Below, piece after piece: positions 17,816 to 27,700 of a DNA stretch of 43,330 nt. The stretch covers positions 1 to 43,330 of the IMG/VR virus record IMGVR_UViG_3300037847_005116. One strand, given 5' to 3'. Below the pieces are notes generated by a model. That model was not told where the DNA came from. It saw only the letters and a list, made by a program, of their open reading frames with translations, and ran no database searches. The first letter of the stretch is position 1. Each line of letters begins with the position of its first letter. Made by a program: the position numbers and the translations under genes. Source of the stretch: a virus.

Positions 17816-18010
17816 ATGATTGAAGCGATTGAAGAAATAATCAGAATCCAAGAAGAAAGAAACTTGGCTATGAAACAATTATCTGAAAATCTAGGAATAG
17901 ATATTTCGTTTAGCGAAGAAGAACAGGCTAAATTTATACAAGAAGCAGTAGAGAAATATATTGAAGATAAGGTATTGGAGGGCATTGTAAAATGGACGAA
18001 GTTAGCCTAG
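17816..18010 (+). CDS. Small helical connector-module protein
   Basis: This 64-residue protein is acidic and helical throughout (IEEIIRIQEERNLAMKQL, then EEQAKFIQEAVEKYIED). It overlaps the next gene by 19 nt, indicating coupled translation. Its place between adaptor and tail terminator suggests a neck protein. The family is not recognised. Confidence 0.55.
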   Translation: MIEAIEEIIRIQEERNLAMKQLSENLGIDISFSEEEQAKFIQEAVEKYIEDKVLEGIVKWTKLA

Positions 18011-18525
18011 TAATAGATATGCTGACCAATACGGATTCTTCTCTAGGTAAAACTTGGAGTCAAGCGACTCAAGAATTAGTTAATGAAGGAAAGATAAACG
18101 CTACACACGCTATTACTCCTGATATTATTGATATTAGAACTACTACTGCTAATAAAGGTGTTAGAGTTGATTTAAGCCGTTCACCTGCTACAATAGTTAT
18201 ATTTGAGGATTCACAGAATATAACTTATCCGACTATTCATTACGATATTAAAAATGAGGTTTATTCATTTACTATTCATATTAGAGTGCTTCATGATGAG
18301 CGTTCAGGATTAGATGCTTCATACGGCAAAGACAGGCTAAGGGCTATATACTTGATACTAACTAGAGTGGTTGAGAGTAATAGGCGAGGTTATACTGCAT
18401 CAGATGGAACAAGATTTACACAATTCTTCTTAGGTTCTAGAAATGAAAGTAATGACCGAGCAAAAAGACTCTTTGGATATAAAATAAATTTAGAAGCAAA
18501 AAGACACGCAGTAAGTATTCCCTAG
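17992..18525 (+). CDS. Tail completion/terminator-like protein
   Basis: This 177-residue protein has alternating strands (ATIVIFEDSQNITYPTIHYD, then YSFTIHIRVLHDERSG) and a helix (KDRLRAIYLILTRVVESNRR). That is the pattern of siphovirus tail terminators, which cap the tube at the neck. The gene order (adaptor, this gene, tail tube) supports the role. The call is from fold pattern and position, not from a recognised signature. Confidence 0.55.
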   Translation: MDEVSLVIDMLTNTDSSLGKTWSQATQELVNEGKINATHAITPDIIDIRTTTANKGVRVDLSRSPATIVIFEDSQNITYPTIHYDIKNEVYSFTIHIRVLHDERSGLDASYGKDRLRAIYLILTRVVESNRRGYTASDGTRFTQFFLGSRNESNDRAKRLFGYKINLEAKRHAVSIP

Positions 18526-18553
18526 TAAGTAAGTTAGGAAGGGGGAGATTAAT

Positions 18554-20356
18554 ATGGCAAATACAGATATATTTTTAGGAAGCGGAACAAGTATAACATT
18601 TATACCAGAAAATGATATTTATGTTGGTGGAACACAAACAGGAGGAGGAGCATTTGATGGAACTAGTTTGAGTTCTATTGATGTAGATTCCGCCTTTACT
18701 ACTAATTTTCTTTTAGTAAATAACCTATACACAGGTTGTTTAATTGAAAGATATAATGGTAATAATGCAAAACAAAGCACCCATAGAATACAAAGCAATA
18801 CTTCTAATGCCATTACTTTTACTCCTTCCGTAGCCCCTATTTCAGGGGATTACTTCGTCATTAAATCATATGGCGCACCTGTTCCTGCTCCTTTAGCAGA
18901 TACAACTGTAAAAAGACTACTTGCTGATGAATGGCTAGGAATTACTGAAACAGTTAGTTTCCCAACAACAGAAATAGAAAATAAGCCTGTTAATCTTTCA
19001 TTGGGCGGAACAAGAAACATGACCTACCAATATAAGGGAATTACTAGTTTTTCAGGAGGTAGTATAGGAATCGTTGCTAATCATGGAGCATGGCTATATT
19101 ACTTCTTAGGAAAATGCACAAATGTAAACGCTACTGCTTCGGCAGTTGGTGGTGGAACTCCTAGTATCTATGCAGTAGGTGGTAGTGCAGATAACAATAA
19201 AATCTTTATTGAAGGAACAGGAGTTTCAGGACTACCTGCAACAGTTGATATTGCAGGAGTTAGTGAAACAGGCCCACTTTTCCACAGAACAAATGCTGAA
19301 AAATTTAATCCTCCTGTTTCTCCTCATCTAAACACATTAGCGGATATGATAACATTAACACGCCCAAGTGGAACAACATCAATTACAGACGCAATCACCT
19401 ATACTTTTGCAGAACAAAATGGAGATTTGCTACCATCTTTTGCTCTTGAACAAAGTTTTAGCAAACTACATACTTCTACAAATACCTTTAGAACAGGTAA
19501 TGCTGCTATTTCTTTAAGTTCTAGTGCGACAACTGCGGGTTCTCCTACTGCAACTGTTTCTTCTACTGATAATTTAGAAGTAGGAATGTTTGTTTCTTCT
19601 GCTGAACTTCTATCAGACACTAGAATACTTACTATTGATAGTGCAACACAAATCACTTTGAATAGAAATGCGGCTAAGACTAATGCTTCTACTACTCTAG
19701 TATTTACACAGTCAGCCGATAAAAACTTCATTCAAATCGCAAGAGGTAATAGAGTGAACACTCTATCAATAACTGCTAATGAAAATGAAGAAGTTAAAAT
19801 GACTCTAGAAGTAAATACTCGTAATGTTCATTCATTAGAAAGAGATGAAAGTTATGATGCAAGGGCAGGTGTATCTAACGAAACTACTTTCTTTAATTAT
19901 GAGTCTTCTACAAATTCAGATGAGATGCGTGAACCTTTCTTTTTCTCAGATGGGACATTTAAGGTTCTAGGACAAGATTTCCTTAAGATTGCTTCTTTGA
20001 CTCTAACCATGAATAATAACTTAGCAGATAAAAGATTCTTGGGAGTAGGAAACAAAAATATCCAAGAGGCCATACCTGCTCAAAGAACATATGAGATTCA
20101 GTTTACAGGCCATGTAACAGATAATGCACTATACGAAGCATTACTAAATGATAGCGAAGACAACCATCAAACAATAGAGTTGAAATTTGCTAAGGCTAAC
20201 GGTGAAGAAATTAATCTAACCTTTACAGACTACTTCATTACTGCTAATAATTTCCCAATTGCCGAAGATAAAGGGCCGATTGCAGTTGAGGCTACAGTCA
20301 CTCCAAGAAATCTAGGCACTTGCACAGTCAAAACCCATTGGGTTCTACAGGGGTGA
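18554..20356 (+). CDS. Major tail tube protein with inserted beta domain
   Basis: This 600-residue protein precedes the tail chaperone and tape-measure genes, the usual place for the tail tube subunit. The C-terminal third resembles tube proteins (LTLTMNNNLADKRFLGVG, QRTYEIQFTGHVTDNALYEA, then IAVEATVTPRNLG). It is long for the family. Residues about 319-387 hold an inserted Ser/Thr-rich beta domain (NLEVGMFVSSAELLSDTRIL) related to those at 16493 and 24792. No sheath gene is seen, so a non-contractile tail is likely. ATG 18554 follows AAGGGGGAGATT. Confidence 0.72.
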   Translation: MANTDIFLGSGTSITFIPENDIYVGGTQTGGGAFDGTSLSSIDVDSAFTTNFLLVNNLYTGCLIERYNGNNAKQSTHRIQSNTSNAITFTPSVAPISGDYFVIKSYGAPVPAPLADTTVKRLLADEWLGITETVSFPTTEIENKPVNLSLGGTRNMTYQYKGITSFSGGSIGIVANHGAWLYYFLGKCTNVNATASAVGGGTPSIYAVGGSADNNKIFIEGTGVSGLPATVDIAGVSETGPLFHRTNAEKFNPPVSPHLNTLADMITLTRPSGTTSITDAITYTFAEQNGDLLPSFALEQSFSKLHTSTNTFRTGNAAISLSSSATTAGSPTATVSSTDNLEVGMFVSSAELLSDTRILTIDSATQITLNRNAAKTNASTTLVFTQSADKNFIQIARGNRVNTLSITANENEEVKMTLEVNTRNVHSLERDESYDARAGVSNETTFFNYESSTNSDEMREPFFFSDGTFKVLGQDFLKIASLTLTMNNNLADKRFLGVGNKNIQEAIPAQRTYEIQFTGHVTDNALYEALLNDSEDNHQTIELKFAKANGEEINLTFTDYFITANNFPIAEDKGPIAVEATVTPRNLGTCTVKTHWVLQG

Positions 20357-20361
20357 TTACT

Positions 20362-20487
20362 TTGCCATCTGCATATGAAAAGAACCTAAGCATTGTTTCT
20401 CAAAGCAATAAACCTAAGAAAAAACCCAAGAAGGAGGCTAAAAAGGAAACTCCTAAAGAGAGTCCTAAAAAAGAGTCTGAATCTTGA
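20362..20487 (+). CDS. Tiny lysine-rich protein
   Basis: This 41-residue frame starts at TTG 20362, directly behind GGGGTGAT that overlaps the tail-tube stop. It begins MPSAYEKNLSIVSQ and then is almost entirely Lys, Pro, Glu and Ser (KPKKKPKKEAKKE). A good ribosome site and tight spacing support translation; composition alone would not. Function is unknown; a flexible basic peptide in tail assembly is possible. Confidence 0.5.
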   Translation: MPSAYEKNLSIVSQSNKPKKKPKKEAKKETPKESPKKESES

Positions 20488-20496
20488 TTATATTCC

Positions 20497-20523
20497 ACCA
20501 ACACCGTTTGTTTGTTTGTTGGT
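20497..20523 (+). other. Short hairpin before tail chaperone gene
   Basis: A perfect 7-bp inverted repeat, ACCAACA / TGTTGGT, encloses a 13-nt loop within a (TTTG) repeat. It ends 6 nt before the AGGTGG ribosome site of the chaperone gene. No U-tract follows, so it is not an intrinsic terminator. It may be an mRNA processing or translation-tuning element, or chance. Confidence 0.3.
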
Positions 20524-20539
20524 ATAGAAGGTGGATAAC

Positions 20540-20902
20540 ATGGAAAAGAAAATAGTAAGTGATAAGAAAGTGCTTTTTGCATTAACAGAACCCACGCTAC
20601 ATTATATTAAAGTAGCACCCGACCAAGATGAATACCTAAAGGTATGGATTAAAGAACCTACATGGCTTGAAGTAGATAAAGCCATGAATACTTTAATGAA
20701 AATAGATGCTAAGAATCAAGATGTTGAACTTGATTTGAATGCTATGTTTAGGTATATGGTAGAAAACTTTGTGGTTAAAACTGAACCACAACTTTCAGCA
20801 ATTGATATTCTAAAATTAACTCCTTATGTTGGAAACCAATTAAAGGAAATTCTCCCTAATCCTCTAGAAGATAATCAGGAGGACGAGGAAAAAAACGATT
20901 AG
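20540..20902 (+). CDS. Tail assembly chaperone, short form (gpG-like)
   Basis: This 120-residue protein starts at ATG 20540, 5 nt after AGGTGG. It has a compact N-terminal domain (VLFALTEPTLHYIKVAPDQ), a helix with FRYMVENFVVKTEP, and an acidic C-terminus (DNQEDEEKND). It lies between tail tube and tape measure, where lambda gpG-type chaperones are encoded. The last codons carry a perfect -1 slippery heptamer, and the -1 frame stays open to 21120. The short and long forms would coat the tape measure during tail assembly. Confidence 0.8.
   Translation: MEKKIVSDKKVLFALTEPTLHYIKVAPDQDEYLKVWIKEPTWLEVDKAMNTLMKIDAKNQDVELDLNAMFRYMVENFVVKTEPQLSAIDILKLTPYVGNQLKEILPNPLEDNQEDEEKND
20890..20896 (+). promoter_or_regulatory. 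Programmed -1 ribosomal frameshift site (A AAA AAC)
   Basis: In the chaperone frame the bases read GAA AAA AAC GAT TAG, so the heptamer A AAA AAC lies in the X XXY YYZ register required for -1 slippage, two codons before the stop. Downstream, GAGGGCAA (20907-20914) can pair with TTGTCCTC (20941-20948), 8 pairs with one G-U, giving a possible stimulatory stem. The -1 frame is open for 74 codons. Confidence 0.82.
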
Positions 20903-21120
20903 TTCGGAGGGCAATAAGAGGCGGTGATTGTTCCGTTTCCTTGTCCTCTCAGTTAGTTGTTTATACATTAGCAACGGCTTTTTCTATTAGCCCTCTTGAA
21001 GTGTATGCTATGCCCGCATCAATGGTAAAGGATATGCTAAGAATACACGGAGAGGTAAAAAGAATGGAAGCAGAAGAAATGGAAAAAATTGAAAAGCAAA
21101 ATGCTTCTAAGTTAAGGTGA
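20896..21120 (+). CDS. Tail chaperone frameshift extension (gpGT-like)
   Basis: After -1 slippage, 74 codons are read, starting CGA TTA GTT and ending AAG TTA AGG TGA, giving a fusion of about 193 residues. The extension has a hydrophobic helix (QLVVYTLATAFSISPLEVYA) and a charged helix (VKRMEAEEMEKIEKQ), as in the T part of lambda gpGT. No good start codon or ribosome site explains it as a separate gene. The tape-measure start follows by 5 nt, the canonical order. Confidence 0.8.
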   Translation, partial: RLVRRAIRGGDCSVSLSSQLVVYTLATAFSISPLEVYAMPASMVKDMLRIHGEVKRMEAEEMEKIEKQNASKLR

Positions 21121-21125
21121 GCGAC

Positions 21126-22913
21126 ATGGCAAGAACAGTCAATCTAAATCCTTTGAAAAAACAAATGATATTGATGACTGAGGCCATAGAAGCACAAACT
21201 AATAGATTAATGGAATATAATAGAATTAGAGATAACAATGAGAGGCTTGAAAAAAGAGCATTAAAATTAAAAGAAAAACAAATTGCGGCTGAAAAAGACT
21301 TAGAGAAAGTCCAAGAAAAAGGACTTAGAAGAACTCAGATTCTAAATAATACTTTAGCAAAGAATGGTGATGTTCTAAAATTAGGTCTTAAATCTATGAG
21401 AGATTATGTTGATGAAGGCGGAACAAGATTAGAATACCTTGCTCACTTCTTAACAGGAACAAGTGAAAAAATAAGACTATTTGGAATTGAAGCGGTTTCT
21501 GCTCGTAGATTCATGTATGGGTTTTTACCGCCCGGTATGTTTAGAATGGTAAATAAAATCGCTACTGCATTTAATGGCTTTGGAAGCACAATGAGAGCAT
21601 TCAAGGGTCAAAGCGAAGGAGCGAATAATGCGCTTACCACTATGGGTAAGATATGGAAAAAGACATTAGGATTTAAGCCTCTTGAATTTGATTTTGGGCC
21701 TGAAGGCGATGAGAAAGCGATGGCTAAAGCCGAAAAGAAAAGAAATAAAAAAATAAACAAGGAATCAAGAAAAAATCTAAAGAAACAAATTGAACAACAA
21801 ATAAAGGCTCAAAAGGAATTAGAAAGACTCCAAGAGGCTCACAGCCTTAAAAGTGCTAGAAAACTTAGCGAAGAAGGTAAAGGAAAGAAAAACTATACTA
21901 GGGCTGAAACAGAAAGGTTTGAAACAGCAGTAGCGAATAGAAACCAACAGTCTAAAACATTTAGAGGTCGCCAAAAAAAGTTAGAATTAGCGAAAAAAGA
22001 ACGCAAGCGATTATCAAAGCAATTAGAAAAAGCCAAAGCGCAAAGTCCAATGGGTAAATTAAGAAAGAAAGCACTCAAACTCTTTAACGGCATTGGAACT
22101 GTTCTAAAAAATGTCTTAATGGGAGCAAGTAAATTCTTTATGGTCACCATGCTAACGCTTCTAGGTCTTTTGTTAATCGTTAAAACAGTTGGGCCTGTAA
22201 TTAAAGATGCTCTTACAACTGCTTGGCAAGCAATTCAAGTTCCTTTAGGGCTTATTCAAGAAGCCTTCGGTATGATTTGGGAAGGCATTAGTGGCATATT
22301 TAATGCCTTTTTTGGTGATGGAAGTTTAGATAGTGCTATTGATTCTATGATAACATTAGGTCTAGGCCTTTTACAATTAGCAGGTGCTTTTATTTGGGCG
22401 GCAGTCCAATTTATTGGAGTATTAGCAATTAAATTAGTTGTAGGATTATGGGATAAATTTTGGGTATGGATTAAGAAGTTTTACAGTAGCGGTAATAAAG
22501 TGGCTAAAACAGTATTGTTAGTTGTAGTTGTTTTGGGAATGGTTATAGCAGCAATTATGGGCGCACCTATTCTTATGATTATTGGTATTGGGATTCTTCT
22601 ATACAAAGTAGGTAAATGGATTATTAAGCAAATTCCCGGCTTTAGCGAGGGTGGTGTTTCAAAAGGAGGATTAGCAGTTGTTGGAGAAAAAGGGCCTGAA
22701 TTAGTTTCTATGAAGAAAGGAACAAGAGTCCATAGTAATGCTGACAGTAAAAAGATAGTTGCTAATAGCGGAGGAACTTCTATTACTAATAATTTCAAAA
22801 TCACAATTAACGCTAAAGATACTTCTGATGCAGAACTAAGAAGGATAGCGGATAAAGTCGGTGAAATGGTAAATAAGAAAATTAACAGACAACTAGGTAT
22901 GTCTATACTATGA
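21126..22913 (+). CDS. Tail tape measure protein
   Basis: This 595-residue protein starts at ATG 21126, behind AAGGTGAG. The N-terminal half is coiled coil (ERLEKRALKLKEKQIAAEK) with a basic 195-320 region. Hydrophobic helices lie at about 337-362 and 465-495. The C-terminus has the typical tape-measure signature PGFSEGGVSKGGLAVVGEKG followed by PELVSMKKGTRVHS. It spans the tail lumen and sets tail length; at the usual ratio for the family a tail near 90 nm would be expected (inference). The hydrophobic helices may insert into the host membrane. Confidence 0.85.
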   Translation: MARTVNLNPLKKQMILMTEAIEAQTNRLMEYNRIRDNNERLEKRALKLKEKQIAAEKDLEKVQEKGLRRTQILNNTLAKNGDVLKLGLKSMRDYVDEGGTRLEYLAHFLTGTSEKIRLFGIEAVSARRFMYGFLPPGMFRMVNKIATAFNGFGSTMRAFKGQSEGANNALTTMGKIWKKTLGFKPLEFDFGPEGDEKAMAKAEKKRNKKINKESRKNLKKQIEQQIKAQKELERLQEAHSLKSARKLSEEGKGKKNYTRAETERFETAVANRNQQSKTFRGRQKKLELAKKERKRLSKQLEKAKAQSPMGKLRKKALKLFNGIGTVLKNVLMGASKFFMVTMLTLLGLLLIVKTVGPVIKDALTTAWQAIQVPLGLIQEAFGMIWEGISGIFNAFFGDGSLDSAIDSMITLGLGLLQLAGAFIWAAVQFIGVLAIKLVVGLWDKFWVWIKKFYSSGNKVAKTVLLVVVVLGMVIAAIMGAPILMIIGIGILLYKVGKWIIKQIPGFSEGGVSKGGLAVVGEKGPELVSMKKGTRVHSNADSKKIVANSGGTSITNNFKITINAKDTSDAELRRIADKVGEMVNKKINRQLGMSIL

Positions 22914-22932
22914 AGTATGTAGGAGTGATACA

Positions 22933-23556
22933 ATGACATATGTTTACTTGAAACTAAATGCGTTTGCTGACGATTCTACAGATTTAACGCTTGATACAAT
23001 CCCATTACGAGTGACTAATGTAAATGTAAATATTCAAAGAACTGTCCCTTCTTTTGCTATTCCTCTCTCAAGTTTGGCCACAGGAGAATCAATAACAATA
23101 GGTGCAGACTTGGGAATGGCCTCAAAGTCCCTAACAATTACAGGATTTTTAGTTGATGCAGTAGTTAAAAGAAGCCACACAACTCCTGCCGCAGGTGAAG
23201 ACTATCCTACTTTTACTGCGGTTGAGTTGGCTCAATTGATTGCTTCAAGTGTAGATTCTTCGGGTATTGCTGAATACCAAAACATAAACGAATTGATAGT
23301 TTTGATAGACTCTAATGTTGATGAGAATTATCAGATGAGAACTAACCCTACACAAATCCCTCTTACTTTTGCGGCAAGAGGTAGTGCTAATCGCAAAGAC
23401 AATGAGAGAGTTCCTTTTCCTTCGGCTTTTCCTGAAAATATGCATTCTAAAGGAATAACGGGATTCATAGAATCTTTTGATTTTACCTTAGATGCAGAAA
23501 GTCCTACAGAAGTTTCCTTTAATATGAGTTTTAAACAAGCCACAGTTTTCCCTTGA
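22933..23556 (+). CDS. Distal tail/baseplate-like protein
   Basis: This 207-residue, beta-rich protein follows the tape measure, where distal tail proteins are encoded. Strands include YVYLKLNAFADDSTDLTLDT and SKSLTITGFLVDAVV. The last segment (GFIESFDFTLDAESPTEVSF) resembles tail tube-like domains found in distal tail proteins. ATG 22933 follows AGGAGTGAT. The exact family is not certain. Confidence 0.55.
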   Translation: MTYVYLKLNAFADDSTDLTLDTIPLRVTNVNVNIQRTVPSFAIPLSSLATGESITIGADLGMASKSLTITGFLVDAVVKRSHTTPAAGEDYPTFTAVELAQLIASSVDSSGIAEYQNINELIVLIDSNVDENYQMRTNPTQIPLTFAARGSANRKDNERVPFPSAFPENMHSKGITGFIESFDFTLDAESPTEVSFNMSFKQATVFP

Positions 23557-23565
23557 GTTGATATT

Positions 23566-24795
23566 ATGTATGATGTTTTTGTAGGGAAAAATAAGAGTTT
23601 AACTTTCCCCATTATGTGTAATGCTCATGTAGTTATTCCATATGCTGAAAACATAGTTGATATAGAAGGCACTCCTAATGATACTACTGATGATATTCCT
23701 TATGGCATTTGGTCAAATGTAGGTTCTTTTACTTTTCAAGCAATTATTACTCCTTACGATATAAACGGGCAACCTTCTGATGGTCTATTAGGAAGACCGG
23801 AAGCAAATACTACAAAAGGAATTATGCCCGCTAATACAGGTAATATTTCAGAAACTTATTTACCTACTGCAAGTAGATTCGGCCATGAAATGATGTTGTT
23901 TTACAATGATTATTTTTCTATTAGTTTGCTTAATACCACTACCACAAATAAAAATCAGCCCGCAGAATACGCCATTAAAGTAGTAAATTATCAATCAAAT
24001 GGTAATAATACTAGTGTTATCACAAGCCCTACTGTAATACAAGCCGCCACTAATAGAATGTATAAAAGAAATACAGGACTTGTTTCGGTAGCAAACAGGC
24101 TTTCAGGAATTAATGAAGATGGTCAAATTATCTACGATGATATAGGGATTGCTAATACTCAGAATTATGCAGGAGGACAGTTCAATCAAGGAATAGATGT
24201 TCTTAGTCATGCGGGAGGAGCGACTAATTTCTATATAGGGCAAGAAATATTTATTCGTGCAGAAGATATAGTAGGCCCATTAAATATTTTAGATACTATA
24301 AATCAAGGACAGTTTGATTATTATTCGTTAGGAAAAATCAAAACATTAAATTATTTTCCAAGTGTTTGGTCTTACGGAATAGAACTAGATAATCTTGATA
24401 ATGGAGTAAATGCCGTATCATTCAATCAAGGCACTAGTCTTTATGTAAAAACTTTCAAAGAGCCAAAGTATATTGATAATACACATCATATAGCAGTAGC
24501 ATATAGCGAAACTTCTAGGAGAATTTCTATCTATTACAATGGAGCATTAGTAAAAACAGGCTCAAGGGCGCAAAGCATGGATAGTGGAAAATTTTCATTT
24601 TCTCGTAGTGATTTTATAATAGGCAAGAACACTATTGCTGATAACGATGCCTCTACAGATAAGCAATTTATGGGAGAAATCCATGAGTTATGTGTAGAAA
24701 ATACTTACAAGAAAAATTTTAATCAATTACACGCTTTAATGCCTAAATTTGATAATACGCTATTATACCTACAATTTGAGGAGGCTGACTTATGA
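23566..24795 (+). CDS. Tail protein with LamG/concanavalin-like domain
   Basis: This is a 409-residue tail protein. Residues about 295-400 have the laminin-G/concanavalin pattern: HHIAVAYSETSRRISIYYNG, then ALVKTGSR, then FIIGKNTIADND, then FMGEIHELCVENT, ending in LYLQFEEADL. Such domains bind sugars, so it may recognise the host envelope or glycans. The N-terminal part (NVGSFTFQAIITPYDINGQP) is beta-rich and fits the start of the same sandwich or a tail-docking domain. The stop overlaps the hub start. Confidence 0.65.
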   Translation: MYDVFVGKNKSLTFPIMCNAHVVIPYAENIVDIEGTPNDTTDDIPYGIWSNVGSFTFQAIITPYDINGQPSDGLLGRPEANTTKGIMPANTGNISETYLPTASRFGHEMMLFYNDYFSISLLNTTTTNKNQPAEYAIKVVNYQSNGNNTSVITSPTVIQAATNRMYKRNTGLVSVANRLSGINEDGQIIYDDIGIANTQNYAGGQFNQGIDVLSHAGGATNFYIGQEIFIRAEDIVGPLNILDTINQGQFDYYSLGKIKTLNYFPSVWSYGIELDNLDNGVNAVSFNQGTSLYVKTFKEPKYIDNTHHIAVAYSETSRRISIYYNGALVKTGSRAQSMDSGKFSFSRSDFIIGKNTIADNDASTDKQFMGEIHELCVENTYKKNFNQLHALMPKFDNTLLYLQFEEADL

Positions 24796-27700
24796 CGCTA
24801 ACTATCGGTGGGTTGCCGAGCCTGTATAACAATCCTGCTAACAATAACTTTGATGTTCCTACTCACCCTAAATTAGATTCTACAATTACACCTGCAACAA
24901 ATACTAGAATCTATGGCCTCATTAGAACAGACGGAAGCACCGCAGGAAGTGGTTTCTCCACAATAACAGGCGGTTCACAGTCTTCTATCAATCAAGAATT
25001 TACTAATTTAGAAAACACAGATGGTTTTAGTATAAAGTGTTATAATTCTTTTACAGAAACAGGAATCAGTTTGGCTTCTGTTAATCTAGAAACACACGAC
25101 CATTATGTATTAGTTAATTCGGATAATCCTAATTTACATCATTTTGCTAGAATTACTAGTATTGAAACCTCAGATGTTTTTGGTGATAAATTTCAATTTG
25201 AACCGAAATTAGGTAATGCAATTAAAAAAGGAACTAAATTTTTAGTAATGGAAGGCAATCAAATAGAGTATCGGCCTGTTGCTTTAACAGCAGGTCTATT
25301 AGCAGACCCCGCATTTTCTACTACTCATGAAGATGTTATTGTTTCTAGGCCTTTATGGTATTTTCATAACGAGAACCTAAAAAAGAAAAATGAATTAGAC
25401 CATTCTACCAAGCATTTTGCATGGCTTAGAGAAAATGTAGGTAATTTTAATTCTACTAACCATAAGACCGCTTTTATTACAGTAGATGATTATAGAAACA
25501 GAATAATGGATAGAAGTAAATATACTTACATCGTAAAGACCAAAGATAATTTAAGAATAAAAGATGACCCTGATGTAGATACTGCTAATGAAGGAGTTTC
25601 TTGGACTTCTGACTATACTACTTTTGATGGTTCTTTCTACAATGCCAAAAGAGATTCTGATAATACTAACAATGCTTATTCTTTTACAGGCCCAACTCGT
25701 TATTTACATTATAACACTTCTCCTATTTCTAGTAATAAAGTATCTAATGTTTCAGATTCTTCTGTTCAAGAGTCTTTTTCAGGAAAGGCAGCATATTGTA
25801 AAAATACCTGTATAGATAATATGCAAATATTAGGAACTAAAATAGAAACAGGAAAAGAACTAGAAGTAAAACAATCAATAGGTTCAGCCTCTTTTACCGA
25901 ATGGATAGAAATAGCACAATTAGGAACTATAATTTCTACAGGTTCTACTCATAATTATCTTCTAGAGTTTGATTCATCATTTTCACAAGACATTACTAAA
26001 TATCTGAATGCAAACGATGAAGTAAAAATAGGTAACAGAATATGCATTGTTGATTCTACGCCTTCTGAAACTGAATTAACCATAATGGATTTATCTAGAT
26101 TAGAAACAGAAGGAAAGTTTCATAGTAATGCTTCTTTAAATCTTCTAGAAGTAGGCGAAAAGGTTTACAGGAGAGCATTAAATATTCAAGACAATACCTT
26201 GCTAACTAAGATACCGTTTGAAGAAACTAATATGGGAAAATTAAGCGTTAGACTAATGACATTTGATTTTAAAAATATAGAAATAGATGTTCTTCCTTTT
26301 CCTTCTACTGCGGGGACTATGGGTAATCCCCCTGAAGATAAAGACGGTCTTTTGTATTTGAATTTTAAGGAAAATCATAGATGGCCAAATAACTCAGGAA
26401 TAGAATATGTAGATGGTAAATATATTTTGATATATGAAACCTTTACAGGAAAAGTAGAAACAACAGAAAGAAAAATAGAGAATGGAATACCTAAAGTGAT
26501 TTTTAGTGGAAGAAATGCGTTTTCAAAATTAATAGACCCTATTGTGAATAAAGAAACTTTATTTTCAAGTGATATTATTTATAGTAGTTTAAGCCCATAT
26601 AATAAATTAAGTCCTGTTTTGGATTCTAGTAATAATGCGGTTAAAATAACTGATTGTAATTTTGATACAAGTATTACAATTGCTGATAGTTGCACTATTG
26701 CTAAAAACACAAAACTTTGGGCTAAAACACTTAACAACACTTATGCGTTTATAGGAGTCGCATCGGCAAATTCAACAAATACAAATATAGATTTGTATAA
26801 TAAGGCATTAACGACAACTAATTCTAACGGTATTTACCAAGCAGAATTATATTATGAATCTAACAAAAGAAACATTTTCAATAAAGCGTTAAGTCATAAC
26901 GCATTAATAACCTCACTAACTAGTTTAGATGGGGCTAGTGATAAAGGAATTTCATTTAGAGAAGGACATACTTTGATAGGAGATTACAATGCTTTAACAC
27001 CTGTAGGAGGAATACAATTAGCAGGGTCTAGTTCTTCAAATAACCCATTAGCAGTAGGATATTCGCTTAGTAATGTAAATAATATTGATACAGATAGTCC
27101 CTTTGAAGCAGTTATTGATGGTTTAAATACCGATACCATAAATACCTTGATTGATTTTGAGGTTATTTCTGTTAGCGATAATAAAACAAATAAAATAGTT
27201 AAACTAGCACCGTATGTTCCCTTAACTTTAGGAAGAGTAGATATTAATTATAATAATACTAAAGATGCTTCTTTTACCGAGATAGGAACTCTATCTGGAA
27301 ATCTTAACGGAAATACTCTTTATCTATCAACTAGCACTTCTAATTTTGATGCCCTAAAACCTCATGACCCTCTTTATCTTGATGGTGTATTTGTTGGGTA
27401 TGTAATAGATACACATGATATAGTTCTTCCTTCACTTGCCGCAGGAAAACGAATAGACACAGATAGATATGTGAATATGCAGGGTTCAGTTATACAAACA
27501 TTACAGGGTCTATCTAAAAAAGAACATGATTTATCTTTAATAAATGGAAGTCATTTACACGGTGGTAAGATTTTAGGTCTATTAGGCCCATCTCAAACTC
27601 TTCTAGATTATTCATTATTTAATCAAGCAACAAGTAAATCTTATTCAAGTGCCTTTGGTAGAGCCACATTTAAAATAAATAACCTAGAAAAAGGTAATTT

